From NCBI GenBank assembly GCA_963716925.1, contig CAVQUX010000033.1, forward strand, positions 806,001 to 870,000: a DNA stretch of 64,000 nt, given 5' to 3'. The notes beneath the pieces were generated by a model, which did not search any database, had not been told where the DNA came from, and saw only the letters and a list, made by a program, of their open reading frames with translations. Of the stretch, positions 51,764-60,570 are shown in pieces; the first letter of the stretch is position 1; every line of letters starts with the position of its first letter. Both the position numbers and the translations under genes were made by a program. The DNA is from DAISKN01 sp963716925. GTDB lineage: Bacteria; Acidobacteriota; Vicinamibacteria; Marinacidobacterales; SMYC01.

Positions 51764-51945
51764 CATCATCCGCCGGCCGCGCGGCCGCCATCGTGCCGTC
51801 GTCGATGGCGATGCGGCCGATGGTCGGCCCGGTCGCGAGCGCGGTTTTTGAACCCCGAGCCACACGTCCGTGACGCTGTGGATCGCGTGCGACCAGACAT
51901 CGGGCGTCTCGGTCATTCGCCTCGAGGGGTGGCTGGAGGGTGACG
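51764..51945 (+). repeat. imperfect direct repeat, copy B (leader and start of the STAS gene)
   Basis: Second copy of the segment at 51119-51300. It includes the leader and first ~25 codons of the intact STAS gene at 51870. Similarity is patchy but follows the same order of blocks. Confidence 0.65.
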
Positions 51946-52118
51946 TGGTCACCGAGCTCGAACGGGTGGTCGCCGAGTGCGCCAGGCCGCTCCGTCTCGA
52001 CCTCACCCAGCTCCGGTCGGCGGACCCGGCGGGGCTGACGGTGCTGAAGGCCCTCCGGGGGCAAGGCGCCGTGCTCGTCGGCACCTCGCCGTACCTCCGC
52101 CTGCTCCTGGGGATCTAA
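51870..52118 (+). CDS. small STAS-domain-like protein
   Basis: 82 residues from GTG 51870. SVIRLEGWLEGDVVTELERVV, then LRLDLTQLRSADPAGLTVLKAL and AVLVGTSPYLRLLL follow the STAS/anti-sigma-antagonist pattern (beta strand, helix, D-S-x-G-like loop). The canonical phosphoserine loop DSSG reads SADPAG. Could bind a partner rather than be a classical SpoIIAA-like switch. A broken paralogue start lies 650 bases upstream. Confidence 0.6.
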   Translation: MTLWIACDQTSGVSVIRLEGWLEGDVVTELERVVAECARPLRLDLTQLRSADPAGLTVLKALRGQGAVLVGTSPYLRLLLGI

Positions 52119-52218
52119 CGACATGCACGGCGGCGGCACACGATCTCGGCGATGTCCGAGATCCACACCCCCCACGACTCGGGCGGCATCGCCCGGGCCA
52201 CACCGGGAAAGGGAGGAC

Positions 52219-53886
52219 ATGATGTATCTCAAGACGCTTTCATTGGTGAGCATCGCGCTCCTGGCTGTGCTGGCCCTCGCAGCCAGTCCGGCGCTGGCGC
52301 AGAAACGGCCCAACGTCGTCATGCTCATGAGCGACGATGTGGGCTGGGGCGACTACGGGGTGTACTACGGCGGTGCGGCGCTCGGGCATCCCACGCCGAA
52401 CATCGATCGTCTGGCGAAGGAAGGCGCGATGTTCACGAGCTGGTACGGCCAGGCCAGCTGCACGGCGGGCCGCGCCTCGTTCATGACCGGGCGCATCCCG
52501 GTCCGCACGGCGCTGTCGGTCGTGGTCGTTCCCGGCGATCCGAACGGCCTGGACGCGGACACGCCGACCATCGCCGAGTTCTTCAAGAAGAACGGCTATT
52601 CGACCTACTTCTCCGGCAAGTGGCATCTCGGCGACGTGGAGAAGTTCTACCCGATCAATCACGGCTTCGACGAGATGAAGCAGTTCGCCGCCTACTACCC
52701 GGGTGTCTATGGCTATGAAGACACCGCGCCGAATGCGCACCCATTCTTCCCGAAGTACAACAAGGAATACTGGGACATGTACCAGAAGGTCGTGAACCGG
52801 TATGAATGGGAAGGCACGGCGGGCACGCCGGCGGTCAAGGGCAACAACGGCGCCGTGATCACGCTGGAGAACCTGGCCGATTTCGACGTCCGGCAGACGG
52901 ATTCGGCGGTCGCCTACATCAAGCAGCACGCGAAGGACGGCAAGCCGTTCTTCATGAGCGTGAACTTCATGGGCATGCACCAGCCGACCAGCCCGAACAA
53001 GGCGTTCGTGGGCAAGTCGCGCCTCGGCAACTACTCCGACAAGATGCTGGAAATGGACGCCAACATCGGCCGCATCATGGACGCCATCCGGGCGGAGGCA
53101 CCGGACACCATCGTCATCCACACGGCGGACAACGGCGCCTGGCAGGACGCCTGGCCCGACGCCGGCACCAACCCATACCGCGGTGAGAAAGGCACAGGCT
53201 TCGAAGGCGCCTTCCGGGTGCCGGGCATCATGTGGGCGCCGGGCCGGATTCCGGCAGGGCTGGTCCTCCACGAAATGATGTCGCACATGGACGTGTGGCC
53301 GACGACCGCCACGATGGCCGGCCTGACGCCGCCGCCCCACGGCGAATGGAAGGACAACAACGGCAAGCCGATCTACTTCGACGGCATCGACAACACCGCC
53401 TACGTCACGGGCAAGGCGGGGCATTCGGCGCGCGACGGGTGGATTTATACCGACGGCGAGAAGTTCCTGGGCATGCGGTGCGACGTCGGCGGCGACCCCG
53501 AGAATCCCGACCTCAAGATCGCGTGGAAGTTGCTTTACACGTCGAAGGACACCTGGCTGGGGCCGGAGCTCAACCTCGGCGCGATCGGCTCGACCTACAA
53601 CCTCACCATGGACCCGTACGAGAAGTACGACATGACGTTCAACGGCGCGGTGGCGGTGCGCAACCCGACCACGTCGCCGGGCCGCTACTCGGGCATGGAC
53701 AATGGCTGGGCCATCTCGCTCTGTGACATTCCGCTCTCGGAGTTCAATCAGTCCATCGTCCAGTATCCGAGCAAGACGCGGTTCCCGGGCGGGGCGTCGA
53801 ACGACATGATCCCGAATCTGCAGAACCCGGCGAACCCGCTGCCGTACGATCCGATGAAGATTCCGAAGACCATCGGAGCGCACTAG
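52219..53886 (+). CDS. exported arylsulfatase
   Basis: 555 residues. Signal peptide MMYLKTLSLVSIALLAVLALAASPALAQ, then the sulfatase fold: RPNVVMLMSDDVGWGDYGV (metal-binding Asp pair), formylglycine site CTAGR in ASCTAGRASFMTGR, GKWHLGD and HTADNGAWQD. The C at CxAGR would be converted to formylglycine by FGE or anSME, not seen here. The GGGAGG site is at the ideal distance. Substrate is an organic sulfate; identity unknown. Strong hairpin follows. Confidence 0.92.
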   Translation: MMYLKTLSLVSIALLAVLALAASPALAQKRPNVVMLMSDDVGWGDYGVYYGGAALGHPTPNIDRLAKEGAMFTSWYGQASCTAGRASFMTGRIPVRTALSVVVVPGDPNGLDADTPTIAEFFKKNGYSTYFSGKWHLGDVEKFYPINHGFDEMKQFAAYYPGVYGYEDTAPNAHPFFPKYNKEYWDMYQKVVNRYEWEGTAGTPAVKGNNGAVITLENLADFDVRQTDSAVAYIKQHAKDGKPFFMSVNFMGMHQPTSPNKAFVGKSRLGNYSDKMLEMDANIGRIMDAIRAEAPDTIVIHTADNGAWQDAWPDAGTNPYRGEKGTGFEGAFRVPGIMWAPGRIPAGLVLHEMMSHMDVWPTTATMAGLTPPPHGEWKDNNGKPIYFDGIDNTAYVTGKAGHSARDGWIYTDGEKFLGMRCDVGGDPENPDLKIAWKLLYTSKDTWLGPELNLGAIGSTYNLTMDPYEKYDMTFNGAVAVRNPTTSPGRYSGMDNGWAISLCDIPLSEFNQSIVQYPSKTRFPGGASNDMIPNLQNPANPLPYDPMKIPKTIGAH

Positions 53887-53916
53887 GCGCGGCAGCGACA
53901 CTCAGGAGATCTGACT

Positions 53917-53946
53917 GGGCGGGCGCCCGCGACCGGGCGCCCGCCC
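53917..53946 (+). terminator. 13-bp hairpin after the sulfatase, repeated element type 1
   Basis: GGGCGGGCGCCCG-CGAC-CGGGCGCCCGCCC, perfect stem, then CGGCGGCTCTGG. No T-run. Nearly the same hairpin plus CCCCGGCGGCT follows the SLC13 remnant at 56048. Confidence 0.65.
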
Positions 53947-53990
53947 CGGCGGCTCTGGTGATCGAGTCCGATGACCGGAGCGATCACACA

Positions 53991-54833
53991 GTGAAACGGC
54001 CTGGCCGACGCCTGGACTCGTTAAGGAGGATGGCCGTGCAGGGAACGCTGGCGCTGGTGATTGTGGCCGCTGGTCTGTTGGGGGTCTCCGGGGCGGCATT
54101 CGCCCAGGACACGGAGGCGTTGGCCAAGGCCGCGCAGAACCCGATCGCCAACATGATCAGTGTGCCGTTCCAAAACAACTTCAACTTCGGCATCGGCCCC
54201 AACAAGGTCACGCAATGGGATCTCAACGTCCAGCCCGTCATCCCGTTTTCGCTCAACGAGGACTGGAATATCGTCACGCGCACGGTCCTCCCGATCTTGA
54301 ACCAGCCCTCACCCGCGCCCGGTGTGGAGAGCGCGTTTGGTCTGGGCGACATCAATCCCACCGCGTGGCTCTCCCCGGCCAAGCCCGGGCAACTCATCTG
54401 GGGCGTGGGCCCGACGATGACGCTTCCGACCGCCACCGATTCCCAGTTGGGTAGCGGCCAATGGAGTGCCGGCCCGTCGGTCGTCGCGCTGACCATTCAA
54501 GGCCACTGGGTCGTCGGGGCCTTGGCCAACCAGCAATGGTCCTTTGCCGGCTGGGGTGACGAGCGTGTGAGCGCATTCCTGGTCCAGCCGTTTGTGAATT
54601 ACAATCTGCCCCATGGCTGGTACCTGGTTTCCTCGCCGATCATCACGGCGAACTGGGAGGCCGATAGCGGCGAGCAGTGGACCGTTCCGGTCGGCGGTGG
54701 CATTGGGAAAATCTTCAAGATCGGCACACAGTCCTTCAACGCGCAGCTTCAGGCTTTCGACAACGTGAAGACACCCAAGAACGGTCCTGACTGGCAACTC
54801 CGCTTTCAAATACAACTCCTGTTCCCCGAATGA
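53991..54833 (+). CDS. outer-membrane beta-barrel (family often auto-named neuromedin U)
   Basis: About 280 residues: a signal peptide ending GAAFAQ, then QNPIANMISVPFQNNFNFGI and a series of amphipathic strands ending in LRFQIQLLFPE with the aromatic/hydrophobic C-terminus of outer-membrane proteins. It resembles the phenol-degradation/MetA-type transporter barrels. Start uncertain: GTG 53991 gives a basic n-region (MKRPGRRLDSLRR); GTG 54036 has AAGGAGG at 6 bases but no charge. Probably transport of small molecules next to the sulfatase. Confidence 0.75.
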   Translation: MKRPGRRLDSLRRMAVQGTLALVIVAAGLLGVSGAAFAQDTEALAKAAQNPIANMISVPFQNNFNFGIGPNKVTQWDLNVQPVIPFSLNEDWNIVTRTVLPILNQPSPAPGVESAFGLGDINPTAWLSPAKPGQLIWGVGPTMTLPTATDSQLGSGQWSAGPSVVALTIQGHWVVGALANQQWSFAGWGDERVSAFLVQPFVNYNLPHGWYLVSSPIITANWEADSGEQWTVPVGGGIGKIFKIGTQSFNAQLQAFDNVKTPKNGPDWQLRFQIQLLFPE

Positions 54834-54885
54834 GCACAACACGGGCGTGTCTGTAGCTGGCGGCACCGACCAGACCGGAAGGAAA

Positions 54886-55018
54886 ATGACCTCCACGAAA
54901 TGGTTTGATGGGGCTGCGGCGTTGGCCGCTTCCGCAAGGATGTTTACCGGCTGCGCGGCGAGCAAGCACACCGTGGCGGAAGCGGAGCCACCAGCGAAGC
55001 AGTCTCAAGTCGACGAGT
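54886..55018 (+). pseudogene. truncated lipoprotein start
   Basis: MTSTKWFDGAAALAASARMF then TGCAASKHTVAEAEPPAKQS: a lipoprotein signal peptide with lipobox F-T-G-C, followed by ~25 residues before the sequence changes into the SLC13 remnant in another frame (near 55,016). Ribosome site GGAAGGA is present. Looks like the first 45 codons of a lost lipoprotein. Confidence 0.5.
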
Positions 55019-56036
55019 GCCATAGAATCGGGCGAGCTGCACGGGACCAAACCGCTCAGTCTGTTCGATCCCCTATGGGTTGGCCTCCCCGTCACCGTGG
55101 CGGGCGTTCTGTTCATGATCTTTGTTGGGACACGCCTGCTGCCAGGTGGCAGGCAACACACAGCCGCGGCCGGACCGCATCGGTTGTTCCGGGCCGAGTT
55201 TCGTGTCGAACGGGGGTCGGATCTGGACGGCAAGACGCTGGAGGACGCGGGATTCGACAAGCCCAGTGGCTATCAACTGCTCGCCGTCACCCGCAAGGGA
55301 CAGCCTATGACCATCGCCGCCGCGCTGAAGCTGGAGGGTGACGATTTGCTGGCCATGGCAGGTCCGTCTGATGAGGTGGCCGCACTATGGGCTGTCATCG
55401 GTTTGATCCCGGCGTATGGAAATCTGACACAAAAAGGACGTTATCTCGACCAACTGGTGGAGGTCGTGGCGGCGCCGGAAGTGCCAGCCGTGGGCCACCT
55501 TGTGTCCGAGATTCCACTGCCGGACAGCCCTTATCAGCTCAGGGTGGTTGGCGTATCGCACGGTGGCCAAGCGCCCGATGCACCGCTTCGGGATTACCGC
55601 GTGCAGGCAAACGATGCTGCGGTGCTTGAGGTCCCCGACGCGTTTTTCTATGAGAACCGGCGCGAGGCCGATTTTGTCCTGGTAAAGTCCGTCGAGGGCT
55701 ATGAGGTAAAGCGCGTGAGCCGCGCCGTCATCGCCCTGGTGATTACGGTCGCCATGATGGCGGTGACCGCCTTCAACCTGACCACCATGCTGAATGCCGC
55801 GCTACTGGCCACAGCCGCCATGCTGGCGACCGGCTGCCTCACCCCTCGGCGCATCTGGGACAGCCTGGACTGGTCAACCGTGGTGGTCCTTGGTGCTGCC
55901 GTGGGATTGGAGGGGGCGCTGACAGGAAGGTCGGCGACGTTATCGCCGATTGTTGGCCGCCATCGGCGGGAACAGCCCCACGGCGGCCCTGGCCGTCGTG
56001 TTCTTCGCGGCCGTTCATGGCGAGTCGGCAACCTAG
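55016..56036 (+). pseudogene. SLC13/DASS-type transporter remnant with TrkA-C-like domains
   Basis: In-frame piece starting SAIESGELHGTKPLSLFDPL, with a membrane helix, two TrkA-C-like domains (about 55,190-55,680; LEDAGFDKPSGYQLLAVTRKG) and three more helices. The N-terminal helices are missing. Near 55,925 and 55,950 two one-base losses break the frame; repairing them gives TGKVGDVIADLLAAIGGNSP and a stop at 56,034, still ahead of the usual C-terminal half. So it lacks both ends and is broken inside. Confidence 0.7.
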
Positions 56037-56047
56037 CCACAGCGCGG

Positions 56048-56069
56048 GGGCGCCCGGTCGCGGGCGCCC
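56048..56069 (+). terminator. GC hairpin after the SLC13 remnant, repeated element type 1
   Basis: GGGCGCCCG-GTCG-CGGGCGCCC, then TCCCCGGCGGCTTTG. Same stem and same tail as the hairpin at 53917-53946, with the loop sequence reversed. Confidence 0.6.
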
Positions 56070-56135
56070 TCCCCGGCGGCTTTGTGCCTGCCTGTGCGAC
56101 CTGCACTCCCCGAACCTCTCAGGGAGGGAGCCAGC

Positions 56136-57465
56136 ATGCGAACGAAGACACCGATGTCGGTGTGCGGCGTGCTCGCCGCAGCCATGGCCGCACTTCTGGT
56201 GGCCGGCGGTGCGCACCACGTCGCGGCGGCCGACAAGGCCAAGGTCGCAACGAAGTCCGAGCCCGGCTTTTCCTTTGCAGCCTACGGCGACTCGCGCCCG
56301 ATGATGTACCTCCCCTTGACAGGAGGGCCAACCGGACGTCAGCAAGCCGTTCGTGGAGCTGTTCGGTCTGGTCATGCCGGAGAAAGTCGCCGAAGAGCTG
56401 GTGAAGAAGGATGTGAAGCTGATCTTCGATCCGGTCACCAAGGAGCTCATCCAGGTCATCATGCCGTTCATGACCAAGAGCGAGGTCATGACCTTGACGG
56501 TGGACAAGGGCTGGGTCACCGGGGCCTCCGTCGAAGATGTGAAACTGCTTCCCGGTGTGCAGCGGCCGATTTTCCGGCTCCAGGGCGGCGAATGGGTCGC
56601 GCGGGAGATCGTCAGGGACGTCCAGTCCGGGCGCGCCCGATTCGTCGTCAGCAGCGGTGACGTCGTCTGGTGGGGAAATCAAGGCCGCACGGTGGCCGAC
56701 AGCCCTTACTGGAAGCGCGTGAACGACACCATGCTGAAGTTACTGCCGCCGCCGGATGGTGAGATGCGAGCGGCCGGGCTGGGCGGTCGGTGGTTCACGA
56801 GCGTCGGCAATCATGAGGTGTGGGGCGATCCCAAGATCGACGGCCTGCTGAACGCGGTGCCGTATCTGAAGAAGTTCGGTGTCACGCCGGACCATCCGAT
56901 CTACACCTTCGACTTCAAAGGCGTGCGCTTCATCTATCTGTGGAGCGGCAAGTACGACTACCGGTCGCCGTCGCAGTGGGATGCCGATCGGCCGAACTAC
57001 GCGCAGCAGATGAAGCAACTGCAGCAGTGGATGGACGAGGCCAAGGCCAAAGGGATCAAGAAGGCCTTCATCACCTTCCACTACCCGGTGTTCGCCCGCT
57101 CGGGCCTGGGCGCCATCCCCGGCCCCGACAATCCGCACAAGGTGATCGCGGCCTACGCCAAGGACATGGAGGTGGTGGTGCTCAACGGACACGTCCACAC
57201 CACCGAGTTGTTCGACGTCGACGGCGTGAAGTACCTGATGCTGGGCGGCGGCGGCGCGGAGCAGGATCCCATTCTCCCCGGCCGCACGAGCATCAAGCTG
57301 CCCGCGGACTATCCGTCGGATCTCTATTGGAAGGGTGAGCCGCCCAAGGAGGAGTACAACTACATCCTGGTGGACGTCAAACCCGGGCAGAGGACGAAGT
57401 TCACCCTCCATCGCTTCCGGCCGTGGTCGGCCGAGCCGTTCGCGACCGTGGAGTTGTTCAAGTAA
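56136..57465 (+). CDS. exported metallophosphoesterase, one-base frame break near the N-terminus
   Basis: Calcineurin-like phosphoesterase. Signal peptide MRTKTPMSVCGVLAAAMAAL...HHVAAA and the first metal motif AYGDSRPM are in one frame from ATG 56136; the rest (VVSSGDVVWWG, SVGNHEVWGD, TFHYPVF, NGHVHTTE) is in another from ~56,326. Removing one G at 56322-56323 joins MMYLPLTEGQPDVSKPF smoothly. About 440 residues when repaired. GGGAGGGAG precedes the ATG. Extracytoplasmic phosphomonoester or diester cleavage is likely; substrate unknown. Confidence 0.82.
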
Positions 57466-57496
57466 AGCCCGCATACGGTACTGCAGGAGGGCGCTC

Positions 57497-57961
57497 ATGG
57501 CGACCGCCCTCCTGATCATGCACGGCCTGGTCGCGGTCGCGCTGCTCGGCGCGATCACCCACCAGACCGTCGCGACGTGGGCGGCGGCGCGCGCGCGGCC
57601 CGGTTCGTTCTTCGGCCGCTTTCGCGCCGTGCCGTCCGCCCCATTCGCCAACGCCATCGTCGTGCTGTATGTGCTCTCCGCGACGCTGGGCGGGATCGTG
57701 TACTTGTACTTCCGTGTCGACGTCAGGCCCGACTTGGAGCGCGCCGGTCAGTGGCAGGCCCTCGGCCTCTTCGACCTCAAAGAGCATTTTGTCGCCATCG
57801 GGCTGGCGCTGCTGCCGGCGTACTGGGTGTGCTGGCGGCGGCCGCGTGCCGACGAACCGGCGCGAACGCGCGCCGCCCTGACCGCGATCCTGGCCTTCAT
57901 CGTCTGGTGGAGCTTTCTGATCGGTCATATCCTGAACAACATGAGAGGCTTCGGGTCATGA
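57497..57961 (+). CDS. four-helix membrane protein
   Basis: 154 residues with helices at about 3-24, 47-70, 91-110 and 122-143; loops hold VRPDLERAGQ and DLKEHFVAIG. A GGAGG ribosome site is 6 bases before the ATG. The end overlaps the next ATG (ATGA). Unrecognised family; it follows the phosphoesterase in the same direction, likely one operon. Confidence 0.65.
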   Translation: MATALLIMHGLVAVALLGAITHQTVATWAAARARPGSFFGRFRAVPSAPFANAIVVLYVLSATLGGIVYLYFRVDVRPDLERAGQWQALGLFDLKEHFVAIGLALLPAYWVCWRRPRADEPARTRAALTAILAFIVWWSFLIGHILNNMRGFGS

Positions 57962-58323
57962 CGGCCTCGCACTCGTTCCGCAGATGTGCCTTCGCATACG
58001 GGGCCGCGTTCGCCGTTCTCTATGTGGCCGCGCTCAAGCTGGATGTCGCACTGTTCACCGTCTATCCCTCGCTCGGCGTCGTGCTTCCGGGCACGCATCA
58101 TTCGCGAGATGTCGTCGGGCCGTCGATGGCGTTCCTTGCTCCCCCGATGTACTGGTACGGCTGGACGGCCACGGCCGCACTCGGAGCGCTCATCGTCGGC
58201 CTTGTTGCCGCATGGGTGCCCGAGCGATGGACGCGACGGTTCTGGCCAGGGTGGGTGTGGGTGGTTCCCGCGGCTGCGATGATCGCGTGCGTGTATCTCA
58301 CAATCCCGTGGTTCCGACTCTAG
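57958..58323 (+). CDS. three-helix membrane protein
   Basis: 121 residues coupled to the previous gene by ATGA overlap. Hydrophobic segments at ~12-32, 66-88 and 100-118; the loop between the first two contains PSLGVVLPGTHHSRDVVGPS with paired histidines that could bind a metal or haem. No family recognised. Confidence 0.6.
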   Translation: MTASHSFRRCAFAYGAAFAVLYVAALKLDVALFTVYPSLGVVLPGTHHSRDVVGPSMAFLAPPMYWYGWTATAALGALIVGLVAAWVPERWTRRFWPGWVWVVPAAAMIACVYLTIPWFRL

Positions 58324-58509
58324 TTGAAGGTATCAGGAGTTCCAGTCAGAAGCAGCAGCTCCGTCGACACCGTGGCAACGGAGACGCTGGAGCGGAGACG
58401 AGGCCCCACGAGCACCCTCCGGCGGCGGTCGCCGTCGGCGGCCCCAGCCCCGTGACGTAAGGTGCGCAACCAGACACCGGCCGCCCCTGGAGCCGACGGC
58501 AGAGACGAC

Positions 58510-59943
58510 ATGTCCAGGTTTGCGAGATCATCTAGGAAGCACCCTCGGTCGCTCCAGCCCAGGACGAAGCCTGCCTTCGTGTCCGGTTCGTCACGTGACG
58601 AGCAGTACGCGCAAGGCAAGAGTCTACGGGACAAGTGCCCTCGGAAGACGCACGGGGAGTGGAAGGCGCCGGACGGGCGGCCTGATCCCGTCTCGCTCGT
58701 GGAGCAGTCGAACAAGGGGCGCCTGCCGGCGCTGATCCCCATTCGCCACGGGCGCATGCTGAAGACGCCGTTCACCTTCTACCGGGGCGCGGCGCTGAAC
58801 ATGGCGGCGGACCTCGGCGGCACGCCGGCCAGTGGGCTTCGCGTGCAGGCCTGCGGCGACTGTCACTTGCTCAACTTCGGCGCCTTCGCCACGCCGGAGC
58901 GGCGGGTGATCTTCGACATCAATGACCTCGACGAGACCCTGCCGGCTCCCTGGGAGTGGGACGTCAAGCGGCTGGCCGCCAGCTTCATGCTGGCTGGTCG
59001 CAACAATGGCTTCAGCGAGGATAACGCGCGGGATGTGGTGCTCGCCTGCGTGCGCTCCTACCGGGAGCGCCTTCGAGAGTACAGCCAGATGCGGGTGCTG
59101 GACGTGTGGTATGCGCGCATCGACGTCGAGGAGTTGATGGCGTATTTCGACGACAAGCAGGGTCGCAAGCGTCTGCAGAAGCGCCTGGCCAAGGCGCGCG
59201 CTCGCTCCGTCGTCGAGCACGACTTCCCGAAGCTCGCGGACGTGGTGGGCCAGCGGCCTGTCATCAAGGACAACCCTCCGCTGATCTTTCACTGGCGCAC
59301 GCGGGAGCACCGGCAGTTCTTCGCGGAGGCCCAGGCGGCGTTCGCCGCATACCGGGCCACGCTGGAGGACGACCGGCAGCACCTCCTCGACCACTACGAG
59401 CTCAGGGACCTTGCGGTGAAGGTGGTCGGGGTCGGGAGCGTAGGAACGTGGTGCGGGATCCTGCTTCTCCTCGCCAGCGAGCAGGACCCCCTGTTCCTCC
59501 AGGTCAAGGAGGCGCGCGCCTCGGTGCTGGAGGCGTATGCCGGCCAGAGCATCTACCCCAACCACGGCCAGCGGGTCGTCAACGGCTGCCGGCTCATGCA
59601 ATCGGCCAGCGATCTCTTCCTGGGCTGGATGATCGGGCCGGAGGGCCGCCATTTCTATGTTCGCCAGCTCAAGGACATGAAGATCAGTGCCCTCGTCGAG
59701 CTGTTCAACCGCAGCCTCATGACCCAGTACGCCGAACTATGCGGTTGGACGCTGGCGCGCGCCCACGCCCGCAGCGGCGAGTCCGCGAGGATCAGCGGGT
59801 ACCTCGGCAAGAGCGACCGGTTCGACGAGGCGATCGCCGACTTCTCCGCCGCCTATGCGGACCAGACGGAGCGCGACCACAAGCGGCTCAAGAAGGCCGT
59901 GCGAGATGGGCGGCTGGAAGTGGAGACCCTCGAGGAAGGCTAG
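58510..59943 (+). CDS. DUF2252 family protein
   Basis: 477 residues, DUF2252 throughout: SFRGAA-like FTFYRGAALNMAADL, QACGDCHLLNFGAF, FDINDLDETLPAPWEWDVKRLAAS, and VGVGSVGTWC. These match a protein-kinase-like fold, with GD.H.NF and DxxD as candidate catalytic and metal residues; the biochemical role is not settled. ATG 58510 is preferred over GTG 58462 since the broken second copy at 63524 begins at the same point. Confidence 0.85.
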   Translation: MSRFARSSRKHPRSLQPRTKPAFVSGSSRDEQYAQGKSLRDKCPRKTHGEWKAPDGRPDPVSLVEQSNKGRLPALIPIRHGRMLKTPFTFYRGAALNMAADLGGTPASGLRVQACGDCHLLNFGAFATPERRVIFDINDLDETLPAPWEWDVKRLAASFMLAGRNNGFSEDNARDVVLACVRSYRERLREYSQMRVLDVWYARIDVEELMAYFDDKQGRKRLQKRLAKARARSVVEHDFPKLADVVGQRPVIKDNPPLIFHWRTREHRQFFAEAQAAFAAYRATLEDDRQHLLDHYELRDLAVKVVGVGSVGTWCGILLLLASEQDPLFLQVKEARASVLEAYAGQSIYPNHGQRVVNGCRLMQSASDLFLGWMIGPEGRHFYVRQLKDMKISALVELFNRSLMTQYAELCGWTLARAHARSGESARISGYLGKSDRFDEAIADFSAAYADQTERDHKRLKKAVRDGRLEVETLEEG

Positions 59944-59960
59944 TTATTGCGAGCGCGGCG

Positions 59961-60182
59961 ATGCCTGGAGCGACTTTATCCATGTGTTCGGCCGGCTCCC
60001 TGGGAGAGCCCCTGAAGCTTCCGGGAGGACTCACGGGTGTAGAACAGACCGGATGGACGAAGCGGTCAGGCGCGAAGATCGGTGCGGAGGTGCTCAAGGA
60101 GATCGGCGACCGCATCGCCGATGTGGGCCGCCATCTCATGGCGAGTCGGGAATCTCAACACGGAGGAGGAGAAGGAAGATGA
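59961..60182 (+). CDS. doubtful small ORF coupled to the lipoprotein gene
   Basis: 73 codons. Its stop overlaps the next ATG (ATGA) and its second half (GAKIGAEVLKEIGDRIADVG) is helical and balanced in charge. No ribosome site or family. The overlap is the only real support. Confidence 0.3.
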   Translation: MPGATLSMCSAGSLGEPLKLPGGLTGVEQTGWTKRSGAKIGAEVLKEIGDRIADVGRHLMASRESQHGGGEGR

Positions 60183-60436
60183 CTCATGGCACGACGGAAG
60201 CGGCGATCGGACTCATGGTCGCCTTGGTGGTGTCGTTGTCGGGATGTGCTGGACGTGTGCACCTCAGCAGCCGCACGATGTGTGAGGCGCACGGTGGCAC
60301 TTACTCCTCGGACGCGAAGCAGTGCAGCTACCCGGCGCAGCCGCCGCCGCAGAGCGCGGCGCACATCTGCGAGATGCACGGCGGCGAGCTCGACCCCGTT
60401 TCGGACACGTGCGCCATCAACGATCGGACCAAGTAG
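60179..60436 (+). CDS. small lipoprotein with duplicated Cys-His-Gly motif
   Basis: 85 residues. Signal peptide with lipobox LSGC (Cys ~23), then two copies of a motif: CEAHGGTYSSDAKQC and CEMHGGELDPVSDTC, each C-E-x-H-G-G-x8-C. Paired cysteines could form disulfides or bind a metal. GGAGGAGGAGAAGGAA precedes the ATG. Resembles DUF333-type short lipoproteins only loosely. Confidence 0.65.
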   Translation: MTHGTTEAAIGLMVALVVSLSGCAGRVHLSSRTMCEAHGGTYSSDAKQCSYPAQPPPQSAAHICEMHGGELDPVSDTCAINDRTK

Positions 60437-60570
60437 CGCCGCAATGCCGCCGCAGTGGCGGCCAAGAACTCCTGGGTGCTGGACCCGGTGATGACGCGGC
60501 GGAGGAGCCCGTAGACGCCCTGAAGGACCGGCATCGCAGCCGACACCGCCCCGGGTGGCGCGCCGCTCGG

